A stretch of 64,000 bases of DNA, taken from NCBI GenBank assembly GCA_918026815.1, contig CAKJVC010000049.1, positions 682,001-746,000 of the forward strand, written 5' to 3'. Below are positions 47,513 through 60,000 of the stretch, piece by piece (positions within the stretch are counted from its first letter, which is position 1; every line of letters starts with the position of its first letter). Under the pieces are notes generated by a model. It was not told the DNA's origin, searched no databases, and was given only the letters and a program-made list of their open reading frames with translations. Source of the DNA: Chalara sp. BL73. Its lineage: Eukaryota > Ascomycota > Leotiomycetes > Helotiales. A program made the position numbers and the translations under genes.

Positions 47513-48696
47513 CTAGGCACGTCTGGTCCACTCTCCAGCATCTTTGACCCATTCCACCACCGCGGTCTTCGAGCTGCTGGTTTTCAAATTCTTCAACGCC
47601 TTCCACCCATCTGCGATCTTCTCAAGCTGCTCTTTCGTCACCAAGCCTGGATCTGCACCTTCTGGCAGCACACCAACAATATCTATTTCCTCAACCCCTC
47701 TCTCTTTCTCTGCTAGGCGCCCAAGAGCCTCCTCCCAGCTTTTTAGCTCAACCGCAACGCTCAAGCTCTTGACCTTCGGACACTTATCCAAGACGTCATT
47801 CACTTCTTCGGCTTTGAGAGCGAACATGGACACATCCAGCAGCAGGAGCTCATCTTTAATCTCACCTACCAAACCCCGAGCTAACGCTCTAGCTGGCTCG
47901 CCATCCACTACCTTAATCCTTCCCTCCTCGTCATCTACCACCCTTCCCCCTCCTTCCTCCCCCTCTCCATCGTTTCCTTTTACAATCCTAACGGTAATCC
48001 CTACTACCTCTTTTCCCAAGGCGGCCACAAACCCCGCGATGCCCTCCGCACCCAGCGACTCCAGCCACCCCTCATCCGAGCGCGTCGTGTAACTCCATTC
48101 CAAAACTTTCAGGTTTGCTGCTAGAGCCGGTGAAAGATTATCCCAGAATCCAGGGGGAGCAAAGACGTCGATTAGATGTAAAGATTTAAGCGAGGGGGCC
48201 AGGCGGACCAGGAAGGCCGTGCCATCGTATATGGTGAGCGTAGTAGAGCCGGGGAAGACCTGCTCGTACAGCGTGAGGGAGGCTAGGGGCGAGAGGCGGG
48301 AGCAGAGGGTGGAGAGGAAGTTCGAAGGGCTATTTATGTTATGCCTCCTTTCTTCATTGCCACGCACAACGGGTTGAAACTAACGAGCGGCAATCATGAA
48401 AGGGGACCAAAGCGGGGGGAGGGGGTGGAAGGAAGAGGGAGCACTTACTACCCCAAGGCAAACCCCTCGAGCGTGAGGCTCGTGATGGAAGGCGGCAGGT
48501 CCGGGATCGTGAAAGGCTCTTGGATGAGGGTCCCGTAGTCGTTGATGGGAATATCAGAAGTGAGGATGAGCGAGGCGAGGCCTGCGGTGAATGCTTCGGG
48601 AGGGAAGGTGGGAAGGGTAAATGACTGGAGAGGGATCTGAGCGGCTTGTGCCTGTGCTGGTGCAACCAGTTCCGGATTTGCGGATTGCGAAGGCAT
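47513..48696 (-). CDS. Hypothetical LRR-like protein
   Basis: Two exons, 48449-48696 and 47513-48329, with a 119-bp intron; 354 aa. The sequence has repeated hydrophobic Leu patterns that look like irregular leucine-rich repeats: SITSLTLEGFALGY, LASLTLYEQVF, LKSLHLIDVFAPPGF, LKVLEWSYTT, KVKSLSVAVEL and GVEEIDIVGVLPEG. Between them lies a Gly/Glu-rich acidic insert (GEGEEGGGRV). No F-box or catalytic motif is visible. The spliced junction GY|PSNFL is in frame. Function unknown; the repeat pattern suggests protein-protein contact. Confidence 0.6.
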
Positions 48697-50348
48697 TTTT
48701 GGTCAGGGCTGAGGCTGACACGGCTTGGTATTTTTTGCTTGCTTGCTGGGTAAATGATTATAATTCTCGGGATGAATGTGAGACAGGGAGAGATGAGGCT
48801 CGCTTTTTATAAGCATTGCATTCTCATACTGCGGAGCAAACGGTTTGGTTGTTTGGTGCATCTCATGAGATCCATTTCCCTTCTCCCAAGGTGCGGAGTC
48901 GTCCCAATAGATGAGCATGGCTCAGGCAAATGCTGTTGCAGGTGTGGGGTAGATACATTTTGCAATCCTCGTCACTTCCATCACATCACCACCCACTTCC
49001 CCTTCACCCCTCCTCACCCCTCGCGCTCTTCTTTCTCCCCCTCGCGCTTCTAACGTCTCGGAGAATTTATCAGGCGATCGGAAATATAATGACCAATGAA
49101 TGTCATCTAGGAGAAAAGGAGAGAACCCCCCCCTTCCCGTGCATTATTGATGAAAATTCTCCTGTACTTACATCAGCGGGCGGGAGATGTCAACAGTGAT
49201 GCCCGACCCGACTAGCTGCTACTTGCTACTTTCTACTTCTACTTCTGATCTCGAATACGCTATTGTGTGTTTAACAAAACACAAGCAGCCACCCACCGCC
49301 CCCCCGGCACCCCCCCCGTGCCGTGCCTTACTTTTATGCTTCCGTGCGTTTGCTAAAGCAGTCAGGGTCCCAAACAGTTACGGCCCCACCAGTGAAAAAT
49401 GCGTACCGGAATTCGGTTACGGCGTGAACTGCTCCAGTAACTTAACTGCCTGCTGGCACCGGCTGAAGCCAAAGAATAAAAAACTGGGAACCTCACCGAC
49501 TGGAATGGCAGTTGCTTGTCATGGGGAACCATGCCATCGATGTGATAGCAGTACATGCACTCCTATCGTACCAGCTAGCGTAGAGACTTTCCAACCTTCC
49601 CGCTTCCTAAAACCATTCCTTCCTCTCCTCCTCCTCCTCCTCCTCCTCCTCCTTCCCACTACTCATATGTATTGGAGCTCTCTTCCCTCTTTATCCTTCT
49701 CAACGCAATACGAGGCCCCTTCAAATATCACCGTCACATCACGCCCCATCCTGGTAAATTTCTTCGCTTCCACAATCTTATCGAGTTCATCTTGTCTTGT
49801 ATAGGCCATAATGGGCCAATTATAGCGTATGTGCGTGCCGAAATGAACTCTCACCCGTCGCGCCGTCACCATCACAAACAAACAAAATCAATCAATCCTC
49901 CAAAGAGGCAAAATACCAGAACTCATCAGTTTCATTTCATATTTCCCAAATATCACTTCGTCGTCGCCATTGTCTTCAACTTCGTCGCCCAGTAGCTAGT
50001 ATAATACACACAGAGAGCCCCTACGCCAACCAGAATTAAACATATGCAATATGATTTCGCGTCTGCAACACGCGCTGGAAGCCAGAAAACACAGAACAGG
50101 ATGAAAAGCAGCCGCTAATGTACATGTGGTATCTTTTGAAAGATGCGAAATGATGTGCCTTGGGCACCTTATATTACAATGAGGAAGGCTACATGGCCCT
50201 CTAGGAGGGCAATAGGTATTGCCCTCACAGTAAGAGATCATTATGTCTCTATACAGGTTATGGTGGGTTGCTCGCAGAGCTGGGTTGGTCTAGGTCAATA
50301 GCAATCAAGCCTTCAGATGCCACAATACACAAGAGCCTTGCTGCTGCT
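48697..50348. other. Intergenic with pyrimidine-rich and CTC-repeat sequence
   Basis: 1.65 kb without a supported gene. It contains a C-rich and CT-rich stretch (48970-49040), C runs near 49126-49135 and 49300-49317, and a CTC microsatellite at about 49624-49653. The left part is upstream sequence of the LRR-like gene, the right part is 3' flank of the zinc-cluster gene. Confidence 0.4.
49624..49653. repeat. (CTC)n microsatellite
   Basis: About ten near-perfect CTC trinucleotide units in non-coding sequence. Confidence 0.8.
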
Positions 50349-53114
50349 TCAACGACCTCTTCCTGCAGAATCAGGCTTTTCAATGAGCCCATCGATACCG
50401 AGACGGCTCCGCTCGTCCTTCATTCTGGCCGAATCTATCGTGGAGATCTCCCCACGTTGGTCGCGTATTGGAGGGAGTTGCAAATCGCGTTGGTGCTGCG
50501 ATTGTACCTGGGTGTGAGCCTGTGGCATCTCACTTCGTGGTATCTGATATGGAGCTTGGCCTTGAGAGTAATCTGTACGAGGCATAGATTGGGTGAATCC
50601 TGTTGGAATATTTGCGCTTGGATGTATATTTTGACCAAGAGCTCCTGGTGTTCTAAAAGCGACATCCCCTCTAGGGTCTGCGTAAGGAGATGTCTGTATA
50701 TATGTTTGCGGACTTGAAATCTGCTGATAACCATACTGACTAGCATACCCATATTGGGTTTCGCGAGAATGTGACGAATATGCTGAAGGAGATGGTTGAT
50801 ACATTTGTGGCGTGGCAGGCATGTGGACCAACATGACGACAAAATACGTGGACCCTTTCTTTGCAAGACCAAAGGCCGTGCGGAATGACCTCTGCTGTCC
50901 ATCGGAACTCAAGAAAGTGAGTGTCTCATTGCGGTCCAGCTGCACTTGCCGCAACTCATCCGCTCCAAACATCACAGACTCGATAACTCGTTCCGGTCCA
51001 TGATCCCCTTCAAATCTAGGAACGATTGGTGGGAGGTAATTTGGTTCCCTCTTACGCCTTTCATCTTCAAAAGCCCTTTGAAGCCGGAAGATTGTGTCTC
51101 GATCAGCAGCACTAACAATTTCATGCAATTTTCTTGTTGCTGCCGATGGTATGCCAATTGTCTCCAGAAATCCATGGGCCACCTTAACTATCTGCATTTC
51201 CATGGTGAGATAAGCACATATTGGGTCTGGCTGCTGTGGTCCGCGTGGGGGGTAAACATTCGCGTCGGCTATAGATGCATACTCTAAATTCCTTGGAGCA
51301 ATCGGTCCCAGCCCTGGCTGTGATTTCAAAATGCGATATGGATTAGATTGGGATCGCTGAAGACCGACTTGCGGGCCACCCATACTGCCTTCACTCGACC
51401 CATATAGCGAAGGAGGGCGCCTCATGGGATCTGGTGGCGTGGGATATCCTGGGCCAATACCTTCGTACCTAGGTTCTCTTTCGTCCCGTAAACGAGGGCG
51501 GCCTCGCTTTTTATGTTGCACGTCCACACAAGCATCTTCCTTTCCGTTACCTAGACAGCGGGAACAAGGTCGTTGTGCTGTGGGAAGAAGTCAGCCTGAA
51601 AGATTCACGAAGACGAAGAGTTATTTGCAACGCCGTCACAAAAGAAAAAGAAGGAGGGGGTCGTTTGTTGTGCTGAAGCTGCAAGACCATCACATTCGAG
51701 CTATGTTGAGAGGATCTCCCTAATTCCGTCTGGTGCCACTTCTGGTCACCTACAGACACAACAAGATCTGGATTTGCCACTAGCATTCGGTGATGAATTG
51801 GCATCACAAACTCCGCAACCTTTGATAATTGTATCTTCAAGATTCATTTTTCGGGAGACTCAATCCTACCACGGCAATTATACCGGTTTGACTAGAAACG
51901 TCTCGCCACACCGGATTGTTGCATGATATTTGTAGGCTTCAGCCCTAGCCTAATTTGCTTGTGGCTGCAGTTGCTCTTCCGAACATGCTTACAGCCACTC
52001 GCCTATCGGTCAGTGCAGGAGATAGGCTGGCCATGTTTCGCAAACTGGCCGAGAGTATCTGTCCTCCTACATGATCTCACCCCGAATCACTGATGTGGTT
52101 GAGTATCATTCAGTGACATTATGATCTATGGCGACAGATCATGACTGGTATGAAACTGCAAAGGATGCCGCACCAATAGTAGTACTGGTATGGCTAAGTG
52201 TGCTTGCTTGAACAGAATAATATGGGACCCCCGATAAGACTATCGTCATTTAGACCACGTTGGATGCAATTACGGACTTCCGCTTTGAACCAATAGGATC
52301 TGAACCAGATAGTGCTTAGGGCACCGTAGTATCTAGAGCGGAAGCAAGGCTGAAATTTCGTTATGCCACGCGACAAAAAGCAAAAAATAAATAAGCTGGA
52401 GGCTGAAACAGACATACCATCACACCTGATTAGGATTAGCATATGACTTGGAATGCGCTCTAGTGAATCATGGGGAACTTGCCTAAGATGTGCCCTCTTG
52501 CAGGGAACGCAAGCCGAAGCCACATGTCCCTTCGTCTTCCTCTGTGCTTTAGGTGATAGAAATTCAGATGCCTCTCTCATTAATGGCTGCTCTGAGGCCG
52601 AGAACGGCGGCTGTTGTGGGGCGTATGCATGTTGATGTTGATGTTGGTGCTGATGCTGAAGTTGTTGGTGCTGGTGGTGAAGTTGTTGTGGCGGCTGTTG
52701 TTGAGATAGGGGGACATGCGATCTCTCTACTTGGTATGGCCCCTGGGGTGGTAAATCCTCCAACCTATACGGCGCATAAGGCGCGCTTGAGAGAGGATCT
52801 TGATACGCTCGTAATGGCGGTCCTTGACCTCTCCCCATGAGTTCTGCTTGAGAAGCCTGGGATCCACGATATATGTCTTGTCCAGATGATCCATAGCTTC
52901 CAAGGCCGCGATCACTGGAATCGGGGTTACGACTTGGTGGCAGCGGCGGAGAACCTGACATGGGCGGAGAGGGGTAAGCCCTTGAACGAGCAGTGTCGGA
53001 GACCGCTCTGGCCCAACTCAGGTCGATAGAGAAGCGCGCCAGATCTGATTTTCCTCGCCGTTCACCAAGCGAGTTATATGATGTGTCGGCGCAGTGATCA
53101 ATTGGAGATTGCAT
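50349..53114 (-). CDS. Zn2Cys6 transcription factor with PAS-like region
   Basis: Three exons: 52483-53114, 52418-52425 (8 nt) and 50349-51577; 622 aa. Splicing restores a perfect zinc cluster: Cys 202, 205, 212, 218, 221 and 229 (CVPCKRAHLRCDAQRPCSRC). The third Cys and the following Asp are encoded by the 8-nt exon. The first intron (52426-52482) has a GC donor, and the second (51578-52417) is 840 bp. Directly after the cluster, KKRGRPRLRD resembles an AT-hook. Residues about 315-480 have a PAS-like pattern (ICAYLTMEMQIVKVAHGFLE, TIFRLQRAFED, RSFRTAFGLAKKGSTYFVVM). The N-terminus holds Pro/Gln/His-rich tracts. It is a nuclear DNA-binding regulator with unknown targets. Confidence 0.85.
52630..52690. 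repeat. Coding trinucleotide-type repeat (Gln/His tract)
   Basis: Imperfect TGATGT/TGGTGC-type repeat that on the minus strand encodes the alternating Gln/His run of the zinc-cluster protein. Repeats of this kind commonly vary in length between strains. Confidence 0.7.
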
Positions 53115-56100
53115 GGAAGTGACCGTAGGTTAAAGAGGAGACAGACGTTGGTGTAAAAAGCCAATTGCAGTCTATCGGTCTGTTCTAGGAGAAGCGCGCT
53201 GTGATCGGGGGCAACTCTTTCCACCTGTATTCCTCATGCTCCAAAATCTTCAAACCAACTTCAAGATTTCCCTGTTCAGTATTGTGACGGAATGGTATGT
53301 GCGCTACAGAACATGATTAGTACTACCACTCGAGTTCCGAGATACTGGGGTCATCAGACCTTGTGGATCACAGGAAGTATCCTGGGTGAAGTGTCTGAAC
53401 ACTGGACCAAAGAGATGTTTCTACTTGAGCAGCAATTGAATATATGTTTCGGGGCTGCTACTGTAGTGAAGACAAGGTACTAAAAGAGCACGCGTACACT
53501 ATGATGAGTGCCAGTCTACGACAGATTGGGCAAGACTTGTATTGCAGGTAATACTGCGGATGCAGCAAGTTCGTGAATAACTGACAAGGTCGGTGTGCTG
53601 CAGGTGCAGTCGTGTACAACGTGTACAATGCGCGAGGTTTATCGATGAGGCAGTACAAGAATGTGTTGCTTGCTTCCGGTATTGGCGCGCAAGCGGATTT
53701 ATGGCCGTGGAGTATCTGAGCTGGTGGAAAGGTTGAAATGATATGCCTTTCAATAAGACGGTCAGTCGAGTCCGAGCAAAACTAGAAGCTGTGGAGATAG
53801 AAGTGGTTCCGTCGACCCAGGATGTAAAGCGACAGTACCGGTAAGAGAGTGCTGATGCTATAGTAGATATTTGATATTATTGTACCTACCTATATGAGGA
53901 CAATAGTGCGCAGGTTAGTCCAAGCCGTGAATACGCTTCGTCCTAAATGGCGCTGCACAGCCGTGGTTTCTGAGATAGTGAGACAAGTTGAGGTTCAAGG
54001 TAAGCAGTGTGAGGAACGGAGAGGTTTCGTTGTGTTGATGTTCCAAGCAAGGTAGAGCTAGTAGCAGCTTGGAGTGACTTTTGGTCCGGCTCCTCCTTGT
54101 CGTTGGTGCCGTTTTTTTCTGACGCAAGCCAAATGGGACAGGAATGTCGGTTGCTTAGCGTAGAGCCCTTTTACAAGGTGCTAGACAGGGTGCAGGGGCC
54201 GCTACAGGGTTTTCGAGGCCGTGCATTCAGTGGTGATCTTAGAGGTAGACGCTAATTTGATCCCTGTAGCTTCCAAGTTAGCTTAGTTAGCTCTCCGAGA
54301 TTCAGTCCCTGGAATTTGGGTTGGTGGTGCGCTGGCGCTGGGCATGGCCGAGGCGCGTGGCCCTGGAGCCCACCTCCCCCTCGTAAAAGAGATAGCGTGA
54401 ACACTGGTTCGTGGAGAAGGGTAGGAGAACAGCATCCAGCAACAATGAACAGTAAGTAGAAGCGTGCTTTGGTTGGGCGCGAAGCTCAAGATCTCGCGCT
54501 ATCTCCAGCTGTTCATGTACTGAGGCTAAACTGTGTGCGCGCACGACACAGCTGCCTTCCCGCATCTGCATGCATGCGCTCTGCCCTCTGGAACGGATTG
54601 AAGTTGATGTTAACGTCCTGCCAATGCTATGCAATCATTCCTTGAACACATACGCGAGTATGTATTCAATCCTATCCACTGGTATGGTTCTGCACATCCT
54701 GACAAGCGAGCACACACGGACAAGTCCGTCCAATTGTTTTTGGCTTTTCCACACAATGTCTTGATCTGGAGGGGTAGAGCTGACGGAGCATTTGGTGTGT
54801 GTGACGGGAAGAGAAACCTGGCTTTCTCTAATAATAGGACAGGACATGTTGCCCATTTCTAATGAAAGAGGAAGATGGTCACATACCTCAATTGACAGAT
54901 ACGTTGCTGAGTAATGTCCGAATCTCTGTTTGGTTTTTGGACTGACTGGGGGCACGGAACAGAGCGTCTTTCGTCAACAGCTCAAAGATTGCCGCAACCG
55001 CGAATCCTAGTGAGAGATATCGATGTTGTCTCCGTGCACACGAGTAGAGGAGGAGATCGGCGGCGACGAGGACGAGGAGGTGAGCGGGAGGGAAAAGGTG
55101 ACCTCGAAGGAAGTACACACTTGGAAATAATGGAGTGGGATGCTTGCAGAGTAAATACCCCTCCCCTCAATCTCGCTCGATTTCCTCAAAGGGACCGTGC
55201 CTTTTTCTTGTTGCTTGATTAGGGACGAAATTATGCTGGTTTCTTGTTCCCACAGGATCATACAGTATGGCAAAGAGTGTTGCAATAGATTTCAGGGTCA
55301 GCCGTTAGAGATGAAATGGGTAGCTCCAACGAGCCCGGCCAGGCCTGCTCCCCCTCAGGGCCACATCGGAAAGTTTTGAGCAAGAGCTGAGAGATGATCA
55401 AAGTGTAATTCATGCCGTCGCATACCGCTCATTACTCGAATGGGGGGACATAATCTCATCGTCCAGATCGGGCATCGACCACATAAAGCTAGCACTGTAA
55501 AGTAATTAATTGCAATCTTATTATACTCCTCTGCAGTCCTGTACAAGTAATACCAGGTGGGCCGGCACGGCCATCAAACATCATCTGTCGTCTCATTTCT
55601 GCTCTTTGCCAACCCATGATGATTTTACTCGCCAAATTGGCGGATTGTCTCGTAACGCATATTGAACAAGTTTTGCATTTACTTGAGGCTCAATGAACTA
55701 ACTATGGTCCGGCTGCATTCCGGGGTCCTAGTTCCACCATCCTGCTGCCACTTTGAGGAAATGCAAGAAAAAAATCCAAAATTCAAAAAAATAAAAATAA
55801 AAAAATACCTCGGTGCAACATGTATATGCTAAGAACTATTACCTCCACAGCATACACTTCCTTGAATATTTATTTGTTAGTTACAGATGCGGGCGACGAT
55901 GTTTGAATTTGCAAAATATGCCCAGATCCCCTTAGCAATCAATCACTGGTTAATAGAAACGCTTTGCCACGCCACTCCCCTCCACACCTCAACCTTCGAC
56001 CAGGCCAAAAATGCCCATATCCACCCACGATGTCGAAAAGGCGGGCGCTTGCAGCTCAGACTTGTCAATTGTCTGACGCCGGAAGTTCGAGCAGCTCCCT

Positions 56101-56533
56101 AGTAGCTCCCCTGCCGTTGAGCCGTAAATTACCATGGTCCCTTGATCCGTGATCTGCAGACTGCATTTTCCTTGTGTTCCAAATCATGTACGATATACTT
56201 CCAGAAATCAAGACGCAGCGGCAAGTGGATATGCTAAATATTCGTATTTCTTTACTGGGAACCGGACGGGCTTCGATGTTCGCAGCCTGATTTCGTCTGA
56301 AGATATGACATGTAATTCCCAGTCAACGGTGCTTCCGGAAAAACTCTGGTCAGATTCCGTGATGCTGATGGGACGAAGCGATCCACTTCTGCAGGAGTTC
56401 ACGCACCCTTGAAAGAAAGCTGGGTTTGGCCCAGGAGCTGACCCCTCGTGTCGGTAACAAACCTTTTAGACCAACTTTCGGACCTTGGGCGACCACGAAA
56501 GAGCATATACTGGATTCATATGATTTTTATTTG

Positions 56534-56564
56534 GAGAGAGAGAGAGAGCGTATGTGTGTGTGTG
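56534..56564. repeat. (GA)n/(TG)n microsatellite
   Basis: A GA dinucleotide run followed by a TG run in non-coding DNA. Confidence 0.8.
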
Positions 56565-56999
56565 AGAGAATGAGAGCGAGGGTGAGATGGAATTGCCCAT
56601 ACATACCTGCCATACCTGCCTACAAGCAGCCCTTGCCTTGGTCCTGGCTATCCTTGCCCATCATCATACGCACTGTACAGCGAACTCTACATACAGTGCA
56701 TCAATCAGTCATGACCCATCTGAAAATACCACACACATACATACATACACTGAGCGGGCCTCAATACGTCGCGATTGCTGCTCCATCGTCCTCCCGTACA
56801 GTTCGTACAGTTCGTCGGGCATTTTGAAGGAGAAAAAAAAAATAACAATGCGCCTATTGTCCGAGCAAACCCGACACAATCGCTCCGTGGTGTGGCATGG
56901 CCATATAAAGTTAGGCGTGGCACTCGTACACTGTCGATCTAACAAGTTGAGTTTGTAAGATCGCACTACAGAACACCCTTTCCCGCCCGCCGTCATTAA

Positions 57000-57030
57000 T
57001 GTACTGTATTGTACTGTACTGTACTGTACA
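57000..57030. repeat. GTACT short tandem repeat
   Basis: About six copies of a five-base GTACT/TGTAC-type unit, one imperfect, which can also fold back on itself because GTAC is palindromic. Confidence 0.75.
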
Positions 57031-60000
57031 GTGATTATTCGGAACATGCTCGATGCCATCTAGCAGCGTCTAACAGCACCATCGCTTCTCGGCTCACTCA
57101 CACTTCGGCCCACTATCAGTCCCCCGAAGCGAATTAGTCGTAAGCAGAAGCGTTTTAGGTTTATGATGGCGGGATGCTACTTAGGTTGGGCCCGTGGTCG
57201 TGGGGTGGGCTGGGGCCGCGCCAGACTGCGCCGTTGGCGCTGCTGACATGTGGTGTCTAGACAGGACTGGGGCTGCACTCTACGGCGTGTACCCTACGCC
57301 TACATGACTTATCGAAAGCCGTCGCTTTCTCGGGTCCTTACTGTACGAGTCGTAACATCCTCTAGGCGTCCTGCCAGAACAAGCCCCAAAGCCCACGGCT
57401 CTGGTGCACACAACCAGCATAAACTCAATCTTGTGATCAATACTTCTCGACTGGATGAGCTTTTCTAATCGTGGATGTCTCTGTTATCCTGTGTTATGAT
57501 CGACAGTTGCTAAAAAAGCATACTGCGGCTGCCCCGCAAAGCAGCCATCGCCATACTTCGTAATTCAACCAATATTTCCTCAATCAAGATGGCTTTCACA
57601 TGCGCATCTTTGGTAGAAAAAAAAAAGCACAGACAGATAAGATTCAACACTGGGAACGCGTTATGTGATGCCACGGCGCAATATTCCAAGAATTTCACTC
57701 TCCTACAGCTCGTTCTCATATCAAGAATTACTAATCCAAAGCCCCAGCAATTCTGTTTGACTACGCCTTTCCTTTTTAGTCTTTCACATTTCCTTTGAGT
57801 TGACAAGGATGCCATATTTCAAGTCTCATAAGGCGTTCATGCTCTCCACATTCCCAACTCAACGAGTCAGTTAAATTTATCACGAGGATCTTCTTACGAC
57901 TTCTGGAGAATACCCTGCACCACGCCGAGCGCACCCGCTGCGTATCACGGCTAAGCTAAAATCAGTTTTGATGTTCGAATAGCCTTGCCTCGGAACATGG
58001 CAGAGAGATCAGACGACGCCCAGACGACTTAACGCATTACTCAAATTAAAATACATGGGACAGGATGACCGGTTTTGGACTACACACAGACATCCTCGCA
58101 AACGCCCGTATACCGCTCTCCTTAATACGTTTAGAAAGATTGTGCAAGTCAAAGTCCCTTACAGATCAAGCTTCTACAAGTGTGCCTGAGCACGATCAAC
58201 TGAGTGAACTTTTTTTCAAATTTCCGAGCGACAAGACAAATGGGCGGGCATTTGAATACGCTATTGAGTCGGAATTGAAACCGCGAGCCATGCTCAGAGC
58301 TTGGTGCGTCCTGTTCTAGCTTAGCTTCATCTGGCTTGCCCTACCCGAGAAGCGCCCGCTATGCAATATGAGAATCCTTATATAGGCGCGTTAATTCGTT
58401 TGTTATGCATTGTTGATAGCATCCCTAGGAGCCTCGTGGAAGTGACACCATCTTTCGTCTTTACGGGCACTAAGATCTCGTCTAATCTTATTCACAGATC
58501 TTAACCCTTTCTCAAGCACTGCCACCCGCCACATACTCGAGTACCGAGTTGTGGCACATTACAGGACCAATGTTGACTTGTGGCTTATCTGCCACTGCAG
58601 CTTTCATTCACAATTCCTATTACGTGGCCTGAGTACGGGCTGGCTTTTGATCTGTGCTTTCCTGCAAAGGTTCGAGCCTTTTCCAGATTGTGTTTAGTGC
58701 CGACATATGCTCACCGTGAGAAATGTGTCGAACCCCCCTCTGTCGACAAACTTTTTTTTCCAAGATGCTGGTCACTGGCACGTCTTTTCAAGCATGGGTC
58801 TTTGAGATTTTCCTACATAATTTACGTTATGCTAGGGCCCCAAGTGAATTAATTGCAATCAAGAAAATCTTGCTCAAATCCAGTGCCATGTTGGGATTCG
58901 AGCAACTCAAAATAAGATTATAGCGGTTAACATTCTCCCATGTCTGTCGTCAAAACACACTCCCAAACAGGCCGTTAGTGGTATGAAAGGAATTGGATCC
59001 GATCAAAGGAATCAGAACGGAACAAGTAGGGAAACGCGGACCAAGAAAGTATGGAAAGCGGTAAATGCGGAGGGAGTCGCATTGATCAAGAATCAAGGAC
59101 ACGCAAAACTGGAGATATCCCTCTGTCAAATCGCATAAGTTCCCGGAGCTTGCGTCAAAGTGAGAGGGGCAGAACGCATGAAGCTCAGAAAAGACGAAAT
59201 AAATCATACACGAGCCCTTCTGCGATCGAGTCGAATAGGAGATGTTTTTGGTCCCCCGACGCTTACAGAAACCCTGTGCCCAAGTTCATGCAAGTTACAA
59301 AATAGGGCGAATCCGTAACCGTTTGGTCCTGGTACCTTATTCCGGCACCCAATGTCAACATCACGCTCTATATTTCGAAATTTCTACAATCAATTGAATT
59401 TGGTAGGACGTCATGGTTGATATATATCAACTCAGTTCAATTCCTTACTCGCCGCGCCAATCCGACAGTTTGGTCAAAGCCAAATTATTCCTGTGAGACC
59501 CAAGCACCAGCCGCAGATCTTGTGATAGTAGCCAGGACTCCCGTGCAAGGATCCACACCATCATCCCAAGCCAAAGACATATCCCAACCAATATTAAAAA
59601 TCCTCGTATATAATATTCGAGACAACCAAAGTTCAAAGCGCATGGTGGCTTCCCATAAAAGCGTCGTCTGTGCATTTTGTCGGCGTTTAGCTAAACACAT
59701 AACCTGGAAAGAACTTGTGTTTTCGTCTCATCTTCTCAAGCCTCAGACCAGGTTTGGTTTCCCAACATTCCTCAACAGGAAAAGCTGAAAGGCAGATCCA
59801 AGGAGGCGTCGGGCCGTTGCAACTATCGATGCAGGTTCAATATCCCTCGGTAAGCCGGGATGACTATTTGACGCCAAAGACACCGCACTACCAACGGGCA
59901 CTCAATATGCTTGACGAGCGAGACTGGAATTTCTTGTCAAAGCTTCTTCCGGGAATTCTCTTTTGACTCATCACTGCTGCAGGCAAGTGCGTCGATTTAT

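Noticed and set aside
47544..48092. 182-codon Ser/Pro-rich plus-strand frame
   Set aside because: Antisense shadow of the LRR-like gene, which has a coherent spliced frame on the other strand.
50435..50902. 155-codon minus-strand frame overlapping the zinc-cluster gene
   Set aside because: Alternate-frame shadow of the third exon of the regulator.
51547..51840. Open frame inside the 840-bp intron of the zinc-cluster gene
   Set aside because: No domain resemblance, and it overlaps the acceptor needed for the zinc cluster.
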